A stretch of 64,000 nucleotides of DNA from Deinandra increscens subsp. villosa (GCA_039602395.1 JBCNJP010000019.1:8634997-8698996), one strand, 5' to 3'. Shown: positions 34,501 to 45,935, counted from the stretch's first letter. Translations and numbers: made by a program. The notes: a model not told the origin generated them from the letters alone.

Positions 34501-34865
34501 ACATTTTGTAACGTTTATTATTGATTGTAATTGTTTGTTTATAAATTAATAAAATTTATTTTGTTATATTTTTTGGTTATACATATCCTGTTGAATTTAC
34601 ATATGTAACACGCAGTGAATTTTTTTTTTTTTACATATTTAACAAAGTTACATATGTAACCAATCTGTCTTGAGAATTGAAAAAGTAAGAGAGAGAATGT
34701 TGCAGAAAGTGTGTAAGATGACTGTCAGAATCCAGAAAGTGTTCATGGTTGAATTGACCATTATGCCCTTTTGTACTAATGATTTAATAGTGATGTGGAA
34801 GCATGAGGGCCAAGGGATTGGTTTTCTAGGTTTTCCAAAGTGGGCTTGGTTTTCATTATATCCCC

Positions 34866-34870
<5 letters not shown>
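31562..34870. mobile_element. (TA)n-bounded element with exon-like ends and a large internal repeat array
   Basis: The two ends are inverted repeats: AGAGAAAGGATAAAATGAAA and (reverse of right end) AGGGTGGGGATATAATGAAA, followed by matching GGAAAACC and GAAAACCA blocks. Both flanks are (TA)n. The interior has a CT/CCACC-rich exon-like part (about 31750-32300) ending at a donor-like site near 32301. An AT-rich stretch with a tandem array (32740-34330) follows, then an acceptor-like TTTTTTTCGTAG and a short open stretch ending FCVKDEDYYQ..KHN-stop (about 34352-34410). No transposase is seen. It is probably a non-autonomous Mutator-type element, judged by its relatives. Confidence 0.5.
32740..34330. 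repeat. Tandem array built on TTACATATGTAA
   Basis: About twenty copies of the 12-bp palindrome TTACATATGTAA, usually as GGTTTACATATGTAACTCTT, are arranged in longer units of roughly 225-275 bp. These units also share ACATAACGGC.C.ACAAAGAT, AGAGTTCATAAACGAATAGT and GTTTCAAAACAC. Units are seen near 32930, 33380, 33610 and 33885, with degenerate ones to 34330. The array lies in the intron-like part of the surrounding element. Confidence 0.85.
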
Positions 34871-34897
<27 letters not shown>

Positions 34898-34901
<4 letters not shown>

Positions 34902-35089
34902 GAGGTTCATTGTAGACACTTTCGCATGTGAAATAGCTCTTTTTCACATGTCAAAGTTTCTAATTAATGAGAAAAAAGAAAAAAAGAAAAAAGAAAATTA
35001 ATCACAACCATTAGATCAAGAGATCTAATGGTGAAAAAAGGTGTCTACCTGTCTACACTTATGAGGGTGTCTACAATGAACTTTTCACT
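34898..35089. mobile_element. (TA)n-bounded MITE family A, copy 1
   Basis: Inverted ends GTGAGGTTCATTGTAGACAC and (reverse) AGTGAAAAGTTCATTGTAGA enclose about 190 bp and abut (TA)n on both sides. The centre has the palindrome ATTAGATC..GATCTAAT. A second copy is at 39505-39695. Confidence 0.7.
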
Positions 35090-35098
35090 ATATATATA

Positions 35099-35275
35099 TA
35101 GTGAGAGAATCATTTGAGAACCAATTTGATTTGAGAACTAAAAAACACTAATTTGAGGCACAAGTTTATTTACATGTATCCCCCCTCCCATGAATTGTAG
35201 TGGTCCCCCCTGAATTTTGTGATTGAGATTTAATTCTCAAAAGTTCTCAAAACAAAAAGTTCTCATTTGAACCTA

Positions 35276-35278
<3 letters not shown>
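35099..35278. mobile_element. (TA)n-bounded MITE family B, copy 1
   Basis: It starts GTGAGAGAATCATTTGAGAA and ends TTCTCATTTGAACCTAAACA, with repeated GAGAACC/GGTTCTC blocks and (TA)n on both sides. Other copies lie at 37541-37721 and 40431-40621 (opposite orientation), with an end fragment at 39456-39482. Confidence 0.7.
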
Positions 35279-35307
<29 letters not shown>

Positions 35308-35309
<2 letters not shown>

Positions 35310-37516
35310 TTGACGCTCTATCGAGAACTAAAAAATTACGAGAACTGCGAGGACTAATCTGGGCCACACATTTTATTTTCAGTTATTTTATATTATTTTT
35401 TAATACAAGGGTAGCAACGTAATTTACTCAAATTCACATACCAAAATCCCTAATTTTCAGGTAACCGTAAACATCTCTCTCCAAAACAAATGCCGCCACA
35501 GACAGAAATTAAAGAATATACGTGAGGGAGTGGATCCGACGATCTCTGTGGATAAATTTTTTTCCCGTCGAATTCATCGCAATGAACCATGGTAGCTACC
35601 ACCGCCGATCGGTATAACACAGCCCGCAGCCGTCGCCCTCACCAATGCCAGCCGCTAAAGACCTGAAACGGTAAGCACGTCTCCTCCTTCACCCTTCTCT
35701 TCCCTACCCACTTGCTCTTGTTTTCCCCCTTTCACTTCTCTCTCACCACTTCACTAGCTTTGTCGCCTAACGAATCACCATTGCCGGCCGATCACACCGC
35801 TCTAATTTGGTGGAATTTGAGTAAACTTCATGATTTTCAGATTTGTTTTAAAGGTTTGAATTCCTTTTTGTTGATGTGCGGATCAATTCTGCATATAGAT
35901 TATCGAGAGTTGTTTTGTCCTTATAGTCAAATTAATTTCTCTTTGTGATACTAGGATCTTTGATTTGACCTTGGTTTGTTACGATTACGATTGGTGAAAA
36001 TCTGATCCGATTTAGGGTTTTGGTGGATGGCAGCTGCTGTTTATTTTCAAGTGGTGTGCACATCCTATGGCTACTTGTCCAGGAGCATGAGGGTTGTGTT
36101 TGGTGATGAAGGTTCGAATGGAGGTTGGGTATGTATTCACGTTTTGGCCTAATTTTTTAAAAATATATATATTTTGATTGATGATAATTTGAGTGATAAG
36201 TATTAGCATCAACTCATATATTATTAGTTTATTTTTAGGTGTTTATTTATTTGTGTTATCTACCATGTAGAATCAACTGATATATTATTAGTAAAGGAAT
36301 GAGCACTGATATGAAACTAAGGTCTACTTCAGAGTACCATTCTATAAATTTTTCTGATGTATATGTCATAAGTGTATTTGTTGATGATGTAGGTGTGTAA
36401 AATGTTTTCTTTTGTATGTAAATAAATGGTTTTGTCAAGCAAAGCGGGTCAATATTCACCTTTTAGAGTTTCAAGTGTTTTAGAGTTTCAAGTATTTAAA
36501 CCGAAAGAATCAGATTGAGGCAACATCGGGATCTAGTGCTCGGATGGCTGACGAATTGAAGACAGTGTTTGTTGCTGGAATGAATTAACCATTCTTGTTT
36601 TAGGTTTTTTGTAGTGATTGTTGTAATAATCTAGAACTCGTTTAATTATTGTGTATATATGCATGAGTGCATGAGTTAAACTATGTGTGCATTTATGAAT
36701 ATTTTTATTAGTGCATTAATGCATATTTCGGTTCTCCCCTAAAGCCGTTGTATATTAAAATCATTAACCTTATATAAAATTTTGTCTGGCTTCATGACCG
36801 TTCGCAAATATGTATTATGTTTATTCAATAGTTTGTATTCATTAAATCGGTAGCTAAAGGACTTGGAGCCCTAAAGGAAATCACTCTTGTTAATTTAATT
36901 TTTGAGAAAAAAATATATACGTAGAAATGAATTAAAATCTTCAACTTCTACATATGTGCATGTATGCATAAATGCATATATGTACAAGTGCATAAGTGCA
37001 TATGTGTTTGTATGCATGAATGCACATAGTATAATTATATCTCGTTCAACTTTTGTATTTACTCTAGCGTCTTAAATATTTTATGATATCTTATTAACCG
37101 TTAAAAAATTAAAAATTTATTAAAAAATCTACAACCAATAATGCAATAACATAATAAACTTGTAACAGAAATTCACCATGTCATTTGAAAAAAGAAACAC
37201 GTTTATCTTTTTATTTTTCATTATTTTAAATTGAATGAAAAAATTAAAATAATTAAATAATTATGTAATTTGAGTTGCTGTAGTGTGAACATAGGAGCAA
37301 AATTACCGTCAAATTTATAAGTTGAATTTAATTTGGATTTTCATAAGTGATAACTGCTCTTGATCGTGGGAATTTTAAAATATTAACTTTTACAATTTTG
37401 ACCTTTAACCGTATAAAATTAATTAAAAGAAAAAAAAGATAGAATATTAAAATGTGTGGTTGATATTGGTTCTCGCAGTTCTCGTATTTTTTTAGTTCTC
37501 GTTTGAGCGCGACCCT
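35308..37516. mobile_element. (TA)n-bounded element C (2.2 kb) with exon-like interior
   Basis: Inverted ends of about 60 bp (left TTGACGCTCTATCGAGAACT; right, reversed, TCGCGCTCAAACGAGAACT), both continuing AAAAA..TACGAGAACTGCGAG. (TA)n on both flanks. Inside is a CCGCC-rich exon-like part (about 35480-35670) with donor-like GGTAAGCA and a short 3' open stretch ending M-A-D-E-L-K..A-G-M-N-stop (about 36535-36588). No transposase or known domain. Confidence 0.5.
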
Positions 37517-37540
37517 ATATATATATATATATATATATAT

Positions 37541-37717
37541 AGGGTTAGGTTCAAATGAGAACTTTTTTGTTTTGAGAACTTTTGAGAACTAAATCTCAAC
37601 CACAAATTTCAGGGGGACCACTACAATTCATGGGAGGGGGGATACATGTAAATAAACATGTGGCTCAAATTAGTTCTTTTTAGTTCTCAAATCAAATTGG
37701 TTCTCAAATGATCCTCT

Positions 37718-37721
<4 letters not shown>
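37541..37721. mobile_element. (TA)n-bounded MITE family B, copy 2
   Basis: Reverse orientation relative to 35099-35278: starts GGGTTAGGTTCAAATGAGAA and ends GAGAACC-type blocks plus GATCCTCTCCC, abutting (TA)n. Confidence 0.7.

Positions 37722-37796
<75 letters not shown>
37722..37796. repeat. (TA)n followed by (GA)n microsatellite
   Basis: About 43 bp of TA and then about 34 bp of GA, at the junction of two (TA)n-bounded elements. Confidence 0.9.
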
Positions 37797-37801
<5 letters not shown>

Positions 37802-39455
37802 GTAGAATGAAAACTACTTGAGTTGAGAAACTTTAAAAACCAATTATTGACCTTTGATCACAAATGATCCTATGACTCTTATTTTATTCATATTTTTCCT
37901 TTAAATTTAAATGTTTATTTATTACTTTTATCTAGCTAAGGGGCAATATTGGCATAGTAATTTCTAAGTCAAGTACAATCTGTTGTCAGCTACCTGCATG
38001 TCTTCATCACCCCCATCAAATCCAACCTACAAGCAACCACTTTCCCTCACATCTTTTTTTTACCTTTTCCATTGTTTCAAATCTGGTCAAATCTCCTCAT
38101 CTTCGTTTTTCTTTTCATCAAGTAAGTTTAATCTTCAACTCATTTTTACATTACAATTTTCTTCCATTTCTAGTTACACCCGATCTCAACCACCATCATC
38201 GCATTCACCTTCCTCTCCCCCCGTCGTAACCACCTACCACCTTCATCTCTCTCGCCGTCGATGAACACCGCCAACCACCAAGATCTCTGCCGAAGAGCTC
38301 GTCAACGTCTCGAAGACACTCGCATCCGAGACATCCGACAAAAAATGTGAGTCAAATGTGACGCTTTTGAGTTTCTTACATTCTAAGGCTTTTAACTTTT
38401 AATGGTGTTTGAATTTCTAGGTAATCTTGTGAAGTTACTTTCTTTCTGAAGTTATAAATAATTCTTTATTTGATATTACAAGATTTTTTTTCTTGATTTT
38501 ATCACTTGTGTTGATTACATGTTAATCCTCTTTTGGTTTGATAAAAATTGTTTGCGTAAACTTGGAGAATGAATCTATTAAACTGTATTTTACCCAAGAA
38601 TTGTTTGGGTAACTTTAAAAAATGAATTTATTAAATTGGGTTATTTTGTATGATTAACAAGTTATTTATTAAATTGTTATTTACCCATATATTTATTACA
38701 TTCTTGAATAATTTCTCAGTTAAAAATTTATAGGCAAATGTCAAAATGAAACATATGTAACAGTTATATATGCCTAGTTCACAATTAAATGTTTATTATA
38801 ATTTTTAAAACACAAGTTTCGATACGACATCATAGATTATTTGTTTATATGTAATTGTTGAATATGTAATTTTACTTACGTAACATTCATAACTCATATT
38901 TACATATGGAATTACACATGTAACATGCTACATCTTGTTATCTATTTAAATTTACATATATAAATGTGCTTATGTTATTTTTTACGAGTATTAACTGATG
39001 AACTTGTTTTTTTTGTAGGTTAAAAGATTTTTGTGTCAAAGATGAAGATGATTATCAAGAATGGAAGCATAATTAGCTTTTATATTTTTTTAGCTTTGTT
39101 GGCTAATTATTATCAGTTTAGAACAATAGTTTTTCGTTTGTGATTTGGTACATATGTAAAGTTTTATTTACATATGTAAACATGAGTACTACATCTATGA
39201 AAGCGCAATTCATAAGTAACACTGGAGTGTTTTTTTAGTTCGTACACATGTAACATGTCTACAAAATTATTATAAGCCATATCTCATAATCCTTGCATAT
39301 GTAAACATCATTTTTAGATATGTAATAACTCTCAAATGTAATAACAAAGGTTTACATATGTAAATATAGACATATACAATGTATCATATCCGGTCACTCT
39401 CTATCTAGTGCATACATATGACCCCTACATATGAAAGTCTTATTCATAGTTTCAC
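37797..39455. mobile_element. Relative of the 31562-34870 element, without its array and right end
   Basis: It begins GGATGGTAGAATGAAAACTA, matching the other element's left end. It has a CT/CCACC-rich exon-like part (about 37980-38345) with donor-like GTGAGTC, an intron-like AT-rich part, an acceptor-like TTTTTTTGTAG, and an open stretch ending FCVKDEDDYQ..KHN-stop (about 39020-39076). Several TTACATATGTAA motifs lie downstream, but no large array. The right end is replaced by a family B end (39456-39482). Confidence 0.45.
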
Positions 39456-39504
39456 ATGCAATTGGTTCTCAAATGATTCTCACCATATATATATATATAT
39501 ATAT

Positions 39505-39690
39505 GGTGAGGTTCATTGTAGACACTTTCACATGTGAAATAGCTCTTTTTCACATGTGAAATGCTCTGAACAATTAGAAAAAGGAAAAAAAGGAAAAAAT
39601 GAAATTATCACAACCACTAGATCAAGAGATCTAATGGTGAAATAGGGTGTCTACATGTCTACACTTATGAGGGTGTCTACAATGAACTTT

Positions 39691-39695
<5 letters not shown>
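39505..39695. mobile_element. (TA)n-bounded MITE family A, copy 2
   Basis: Starts GGTGAGGTTCATTGTAGACA and ends CTACAATGAACTTTTCACT; same structure as 34898-35089 and flanked by (TA)n. Confidence 0.7.
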
Positions 39696-39745
<50 letters not shown>

Positions 39746-39750
<5 letters not shown>

Positions 39751-40401
39751 TAGGATCCTGCGAAAACAAATCTTTTTGTGAAAACTGCGAAAACACATAT
39801 TAAAATTCACGTAACTTTTTCATACGTTAACGATTTTTCATAAAATTTGTGCCAAAAGTCTTAGAATTACGTTATCTTTAAATCTGGAGCAAAATATTAA
39901 AAAAAACTGAACGTTTTTTTTCCCGTGTGATGCACATGTGCATCATATAATTAAAAAAAGTTATAAAATGCTATTTTTTTCTTTAAATCTAACGATAACA
40001 CAGCTATAAGATTTAGGGTGCAATTTCTTTTTAAACTATTAATGTATATCACATGTATGAGCGTTTTTTTGGTATGATGCACATGTGCATCATTCAATAA
40101 AAACGCAAAAAAAATGATGAAAATATATGACATATGGTGCGAGTAAGAAAAAAAATTAACTCATACTAAAAGTATGATTTTTTTTTGTGATGCATATGTG
40201 CACCACACAAAAAATATTTAAAAAAATAAAAAAAGCGTTAAGTTTTTTAAAACTATTATAAGATTAAAGATAATATAATTTTAAGACTTTTGGTGTAAAT
40301 TTTTTTTAAAAAATATTAACGTATGAAAAAGTTATGTAGGTTTTAAAATTTGTTTACGCAGTTCTCACAAAAAAATGGTGTTTTCGCTGGATCCTTCCCC
40401 T
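39746..40401. mobile_element. (TA)n-bounded inverted-repeat element family D, copy 1
   Basis: Long arms of roughly 300 bp form an inverted repeat (left GGGTTAGGATCCTGCGAAAA; right, reversed, GGGGAAGGATCCAGCGAAAA). Three palindromic blocks GATGCACATGTGCATCA (about 39920, 40076 and a variant near 40190) fill the middle. (TA)n on both flanks. The arms share CTTTTTCATACGTTAA with 42612-43305 and, more distantly, with 17940-18480. No ORF of note. Confidence 0.65.
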
Positions 40402-40430
40402 ATATATATTATATATATATATATATATAT

Positions 40431-40618
40431 ATGGTTAGGTTCAAATGAGAACTTTTTCTTTTGAGAACTTTTGAGAACCATTCTGTACCACTAATTTTTA
40501 AGGGGGAAGCATTCAAATTCATGGGGGGGGGGGGGGGGGGGATTTCCATATATTTAAACTAGTGCTTAGAATGGTTCTCAAAAGTTCTCAAACCAAATTG
40601 GTTCTCAAATGATCCTCT

Positions 40619-40621
<3 letters not shown>
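40431..40621. mobile_element. (TA)n-bounded MITE family B, copy 3
   Basis: Starts ATGGTTAGGTTCAAATGAGA and ends GGTTCTC..GATCCTCTCC. Contains a G-run (about 40525-40541) whose length is doubtful. Flanked by (TA)n. Confidence 0.65.
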
Positions 40622-40674
<53 letters not shown>

Positions 40675-40677
<3 letters not shown>

Positions 40678-42599
40678 AATGAGCACTAATATTAACCCAT
40701 CCTTAGTGAACTAACTAAATAACCAAATCTTAAGGGTTCATGATTTTGATCTTATGGTTGTCATTAAATCTAACTTTTTATACATGATCAATGGTTTAAA
40801 TTTAAAGAGGGTTAAAAAGGTAAAATGTTCAAAGCATATTACCCCCAAACCATAAAACCTACACTCCATATGTATATGTGTCTGCCTCCTTCATCGTTTC
40901 ACTTTTTTTGCTTCAATTACTCCCCCAGCCCCTATCTCCCATCCTCCCCGTTCAAGAAAAATTCCGACCGGCGTGAGTTAATCGAAATGATTTTTGGTGT
41001 GATGTAACTTCTTTAAAGATCTCGAACTCACTCCTCTCAAGTCTCACTGATGGAGCGTGACTTAATTTCAAGTTCGGCCGCCTACACCACCATTTCTTCC
41101 GCCGCCGACGCTATAGCGTTTGTCAACAACCCGCGATTATTCCTGTGTTTTATGACTTCAGCCGCCATCCACAGCCCAAGATCTACAAATCGCCGCCACC
41201 ACGGTTTTTTTTTTCCTTCCGATAACCTTCTACGAAATCGTCATATATAAGTATTTGAGAGACGGAAGATGAAGGTTTTGCCCTAAACCCCTCGATTGAT
41301 TGTTTCTTCTAGTTTATTGAGATTTGTGGTTCAATTCATGTTTTTGTGAGCATACATTTTTTGATTTTTTGGTTGTCCTTCTACTGATTGAGACGAAGGT
41401 ATGTAAATTTGTCTAACTCTCGATTAATTTTTTGTGTGCATCCAATTCTAATTGTTGATTTTTGGGTTATTTTTTTATAGTTGGTGTTCTTTATAGAACT
41501 TAAACAACTAAAATAGGGACAAAGCTTCTCGATGTTAACAATGATGTTTTTTATTGGCTTATGCAGTTTCTAGAACAACATAAATTGTTTTTCTTTTGTT
41601 AGTTTTGTTTACTCTTCAATATTTGAGTGAGAAATTCATAAGTTGGGATGTTATTTTGGTGATTATTTGCAACAAAAAGTCAGAGGTTTGCACTTGTTTT
41701 TTATACAAGTTTTTGTGGTTTGTAATATATGTAATTTTAGTTGTACATTATGTGCTTTTTCAGTTTGTAATATATGTATATTTAGTTGTATATTTGATTA
41801 TTTTTCGTTTGGTTTTGTATAATGTTGGTGCTTTTGCGATTTGTAATCTATGTATATTTATTTGTACATTTGGCAATTTTAAGTAGTAGCGTGAGTGTTA
41901 CTGACCATTACACCATTGTTACTAGATAACACACTAATATTTATATCTATAACACTAGTGCTAGTGGTTGTAATATATGCATGTTGTTGTAATTGTAGAT
42001 TGTAATATATGCATATGCAGTCGTACTTAAGTAGAAACGTCGGTGTTACCGGTTTTTATGAGTGTATGGATGTAAATGTTCAATGTTAGAAGTTGTAACA
42101 CTAGTGCTAGTGGTTGTAATATTTCAGTTAGGTGTATTTATAGTTTGTAAAATATGCATATGCATTTGTACCTAAGTAGAAATATAGATGCTACTGGTTA
42201 TGAATGTATCGATGTATTTTTGTTATTTGTTAAGAGTTATGACAATGATGTTAGTGGTTGTAACACTAGTGCTACAACGCACGTCTGAGAAAACGGTAAT
42301 AAAAAACGTCGAGACTATACTTGAATTAAAGATAAAAATGCTACGAGTTTAATGGTGTAATTTTTATAAAAATCCGACAATGTATAAAAAAGTTATGGAC
42401 TTTTTTAAATGAAGGGGGTTTTATGTAGGTTTATTAAATGACAGATTTGCCCTTTTCAGTTTAATAAAAAGGGAAATATAAATTAAAAAGTCAGCTTTTA
42501 ATTAGAGCCTTTAGATCAATAACATGATTTGATCAACCCATTCATTGATGGTTAATTGGTTATTGCTCTTAGATATGGTTATTAAATATGCCCAACCCT
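40675..42599. mobile_element. (TA)n-bounded element E (1.9 kb)
   Basis: Both flanks are (TA)n and the ends are weakly inverted (AGGAATGAGCACTAATATTA; right end reversed AGGGTTGGGCATATTTAATA), with CAATAACCA/AATAACCA blocks. Inside is a CT/CCGCC-rich exon-like part (about 40870-41230) and repeated TTTGTAATATATG.ATAT.. motifs (about 41710-42200). No transposase or known domain. Confidence 0.4.
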
Positions 42600-42611
42600 A
42601 TATATATATAT

Positions 42612-43305
42612 AGGGTAAGGATCATGTGAAAACAACTTTTATTGCGAAAACACGAAAACAAATATTAAAACCTTTATAACTTTTTCATACGTTAATATTT
42701 TTTTAAAAATTTTGCACCAAAATCCTTAAAATTATGTTAACTTTATTTCTGGAAAAAATTTTTAAAAAAATCAAAATTTTTTAAAAAATTATTATTGCAC
42801 AGGTGCAATATTTTTTTTATTATTATTATTGCACATATGCAATAATATTAAAACCTTTATAACTTTTTCATATGTTAAAAATTTTTATAAAAAATCGCAC
42901 TATAAATCTTATAATTCTTTTATCTTTAATTCTGGAGAAAATTAAAAAAAATTCTACGTTTTTAAAAAAAAATTATTATTGCACATGTGCAATAAAAAAT
43001 TATTATTGCACATGTGCAATAATATTAAAACCTCTATAATTTTTTCATACGTTAATATTTTTGATAAAAAATTATACCATATATCTTATAATTCTGTTAT
43101 CTTTAATTGTTGAAAAAATTTAAAAAAAATTAATGTTTTTTTGTTAATATTGCACATGTGTAATATAATTAATTCGTATTATTGCACATGTGCAATAATA
43201 AAAAAAATCACGAAATTTTATATGTTTAATTTTTTTCCCAGAATTAAAGGTGACATAATTTTAAGACTTTTGGTGCAAATTTTTTAAAAATTTATTAACG
43301 TATGA
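42612..43305. mobile_element. (TA)n-bounded family D, copy 2, cut by the gap
   Basis: Starts GGGTAAGGATCATGTGAAAA after a (TA)n tract. It has repeated blocks of TATTAAAACCT.TATAA and TTTTTCATACGTTAA separated by palindromes ATTGCACATGTGCAAT (near 42980, 43010 and 43185, with variants near 42795 and 42830). The right end is lost in the gap. Confidence 0.6.
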
Positions 43306-43805
43306 NNNNNNNNNNNNNNNNNNNNNNNNNNNNNNNNNNNNNNNNNNNNNNNNNNNNNNNNNNNNNNNNNNNNNNNNNNNNNNNNNNNNNNNNNNNNNNN
43401 NNNNNNNNNNNNNNNNNNNNNNNNNNNNNNNNNNNNNNNNNNNNNNNNNNNNNNNNNNNNNNNNNNNNNNNNNNNNNNNNNNNNNNNNNNNNNNNNNNNN
43501 NNNNNNNNNNNNNNNNNNNNNNNNNNNNNNNNNNNNNNNNNNNNNNNNNNNNNNNNNNNNNNNNNNNNNNNNNNNNNNNNNNNNNNNNNNNNNNNNNNNN
43601 NNNNNNNNNNNNNNNNNNNNNNNNNNNNNNNNNNNNNNNNNNNNNNNNNNNNNNNNNNNNNNNNNNNNNNNNNNNNNNNNNNNNNNNNNNNNNNNNNNNN
43701 NNNNNNNNNNNNNNNNNNNNNNNNNNNNNNNNNNNNNNNNNNNNNNNNNNNNNNNNNNNNNNNNNNNNNNNNNNNNNNNNNNNNNNNNNNNNNNNNNNNN
43801 NNNNN
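43306..43805. other. Assembly gap, 500 N
   Basis: Exactly 500 N, a placeholder of unknown true size. To its right the sequence starts one base inside a MITE end and is the reverse complement of DNA in C2, not the continuation of family D. Confidence 0.99.
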
Positions 43806-44706
43806 AGGGCTGTAAACGAGCCGAGCCGAGCCGAGCCAGGTTGAGCTCGAGCTCGGGCTCGAAACTAAACGAGCCAGCTCGGCTCGGCTCGAATTTTTTT
43901 AACGAGCTCAAAAACTGAACTCGAGCTCGGCTCGTAAAAAGCTCGAGCCAGCTCGTAGCTCGCCGAGCAAGCTCGTTTTTCAAAAAAAATATATACATAT
44001 TGATATAAAAAATGGCCATAAATAGAAGTAAATAACCTTTAAAACACACACGTAATGCAAATTTTAAACGAGACAAAATATAAAACATCTTTCATACTGC
44101 CATACATAACCAAGTTCAAAATGTGAAACGAGTAACCAAGTTCTAATAATAATAAGTACTAGTTCACTACTACACCATCACTTCATCAGAAATCTTAATC
44201 AGAAATTCTTTGAGGTAAACGTTAAAGCTGCGAGGCTAGGATTTGGATTTTGTAAGAGCCGCTAGGGTTTAGTTTGAGTGATAGAGAAATTCTGAATGAA
44301 ATTCTAAATTCCTAATATATATCTATACTTGTTTGAGTTCCGTTGACTCACTTTTAATTTTTTAATTTTAATCTATAATATATGTATTAAATGTATACAT
44401 TGCCAGTATAATATATATATATATATGCACACGAGCTTAATTATATGTATTAAATATATACATAATATAATTTTAATATAATATATATATATATATATAC
44501 ACGAGCCAAGCGAGCGAGCTAACGAGCCACTTAACGAGCGAGCCACGAGCCGAGCCGACCTCAGGCTCGGCTCGGCTCGTTAACAAACCGAGCCGAGCCG
44601 GCTCGGCTCGTTTATAACCGAGCCATTTTCGAGCGAGCCATTTTCGAGCTATTTTACGAGCGAGCTTCGAGCGAGCCACGAGCCACGGGCTTTTCGAACA
44701 GCCCTA
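43806..44706. mobile_element. hAT-type MITE with GAGCC repeats, copy at the contig edge
   Basis: Inverted copy of 19711-20612. The end TAGGGCTGT and target copy GTCGGAAT (44707-44714) are intact on the right. On the left, one terminal base and the target copy are lost at the contig start. Confidence 0.88.
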
Positions 44707-44880
44707 GTCGGAATTGTGATCGGATCCGTACTGGGTTTGATGTTAATTTTACTAATTTTATCATTTTTATGTTGTAAGAAGAGAAAACAGAGCAATGAGT
44801 CAACACCAAAGGATTTGGGGCAATCGAAGCAGGCCGACATCGAGGTGGTCGAAATCAAAATCGGCGGAGGATGTCGTGTG
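44707..44880 (+). pseudogene. Receptor-kinase transmembrane and juxtamembrane fragment
   Basis: Same captured piece as in C2. A hydrophobic VLGLMLILLILSFLCC helix is followed by KKRKQ and an ADIEVVEIKI stretch ending at a stop. Neither LRR nor kinase part is present on this contig. Confidence 0.6.
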
Positions 44881-45935
44881 AGTTGAGCTACGAATTTGAT
44901 CAAAACTGGATTGTGGTGGTGAGGAAACTTTGGGAGGCGGAGATTATTTGTGAGGAAATATGAGGTGGGTTTATATAGAGACGAAGAATTAACAGTTTTT
45001 CAGGAATTATTATTGTGTGGGGATTATGATCGGGTGGGCGAAGGTCGCTATCAATAAATTCGGTCGTGAGGGGAGATTACGAAGATGATGACGATGGGGA
45101 TAGGGGCGAGGTGGGAGGAGGTCATCGTGAACGAATCGAACGATGGAGCAGATCGCCGGCAACGATCGTAGGGATCGTGTTGGTGAAGTCGCCGGAACGA
45201 TGGGGGATAGGGGCGAAGGGTTTTTTATTAATAAGTATTTTATTAATTTGTCCCTCATTTTTATAATTTATAAAACAGTCCCTTATCTGTAAAATTACTG
45301 AAATACCCTTCCACTTAACAGAAAAATCTAACCCCGTTAGTCTTAGGGACTCAGATGGCAACAAAATGCAAACGTTAGAGAAGGATATGTTAAAAATTTG
45401 AAAATCGTACTCAGGTGGCAAAAGAGACCAAACCCAGGGACACAGATAGTAATTTACTCTTTTAATAAATACAACATCATTTTAATCTTGGGTGAGTTTT
45501 GTCGTTTTGAAAATCTTTGAGAAGTGAGCGAACATTCAATAGAATTTGAATAATTTTGATATAGAAATGATATAAAAGCATGTCGCAATAGAATGTTCGG
45601 ATCTTAAGAAAACATTTTGCTACCATGAAAATGAAGCATTGAGGAACACATTAGTATTTATTTTTCTTAATAGTTTCTCTTTATTTCGTTTCAATTTGAA
45701 ATTAATATTTAATAATGTGAAAAAAAAATATCAGTCAAAACGTACAAATCCAAAGATTCAAACTGGGATTGGATCTGGGCCGGCCCAGCTAATACCGGCT
45801 GTTTCCCAATTTTACAAATACAGATTTTAGTTCCGTATAGTTGAAAAAAAACTTTAATTAGGTGACATATATATTCTCTACAAACACTGATTTTTTTTAT
45901 CGTACTCTATTAATATTATTGCCAATGATTTCAGT

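Larger units (their letters stand above)
43806..45459. mobile_element. Pack-MULE-like element, partial inverted copy
   Basis: Reverse complement of 18958-20611, including one long terminal inverted repeat and its flank TTTTAATAA (45460-45468). The other half, with the AVT6-like and LRR pieces, is missing in the gap. Confidence 0.85.

Noticed and set aside
43261..44088. Open frames of 180-275 residues across 43306-43805
   Set aside because: Again translated N in an assembly gap.
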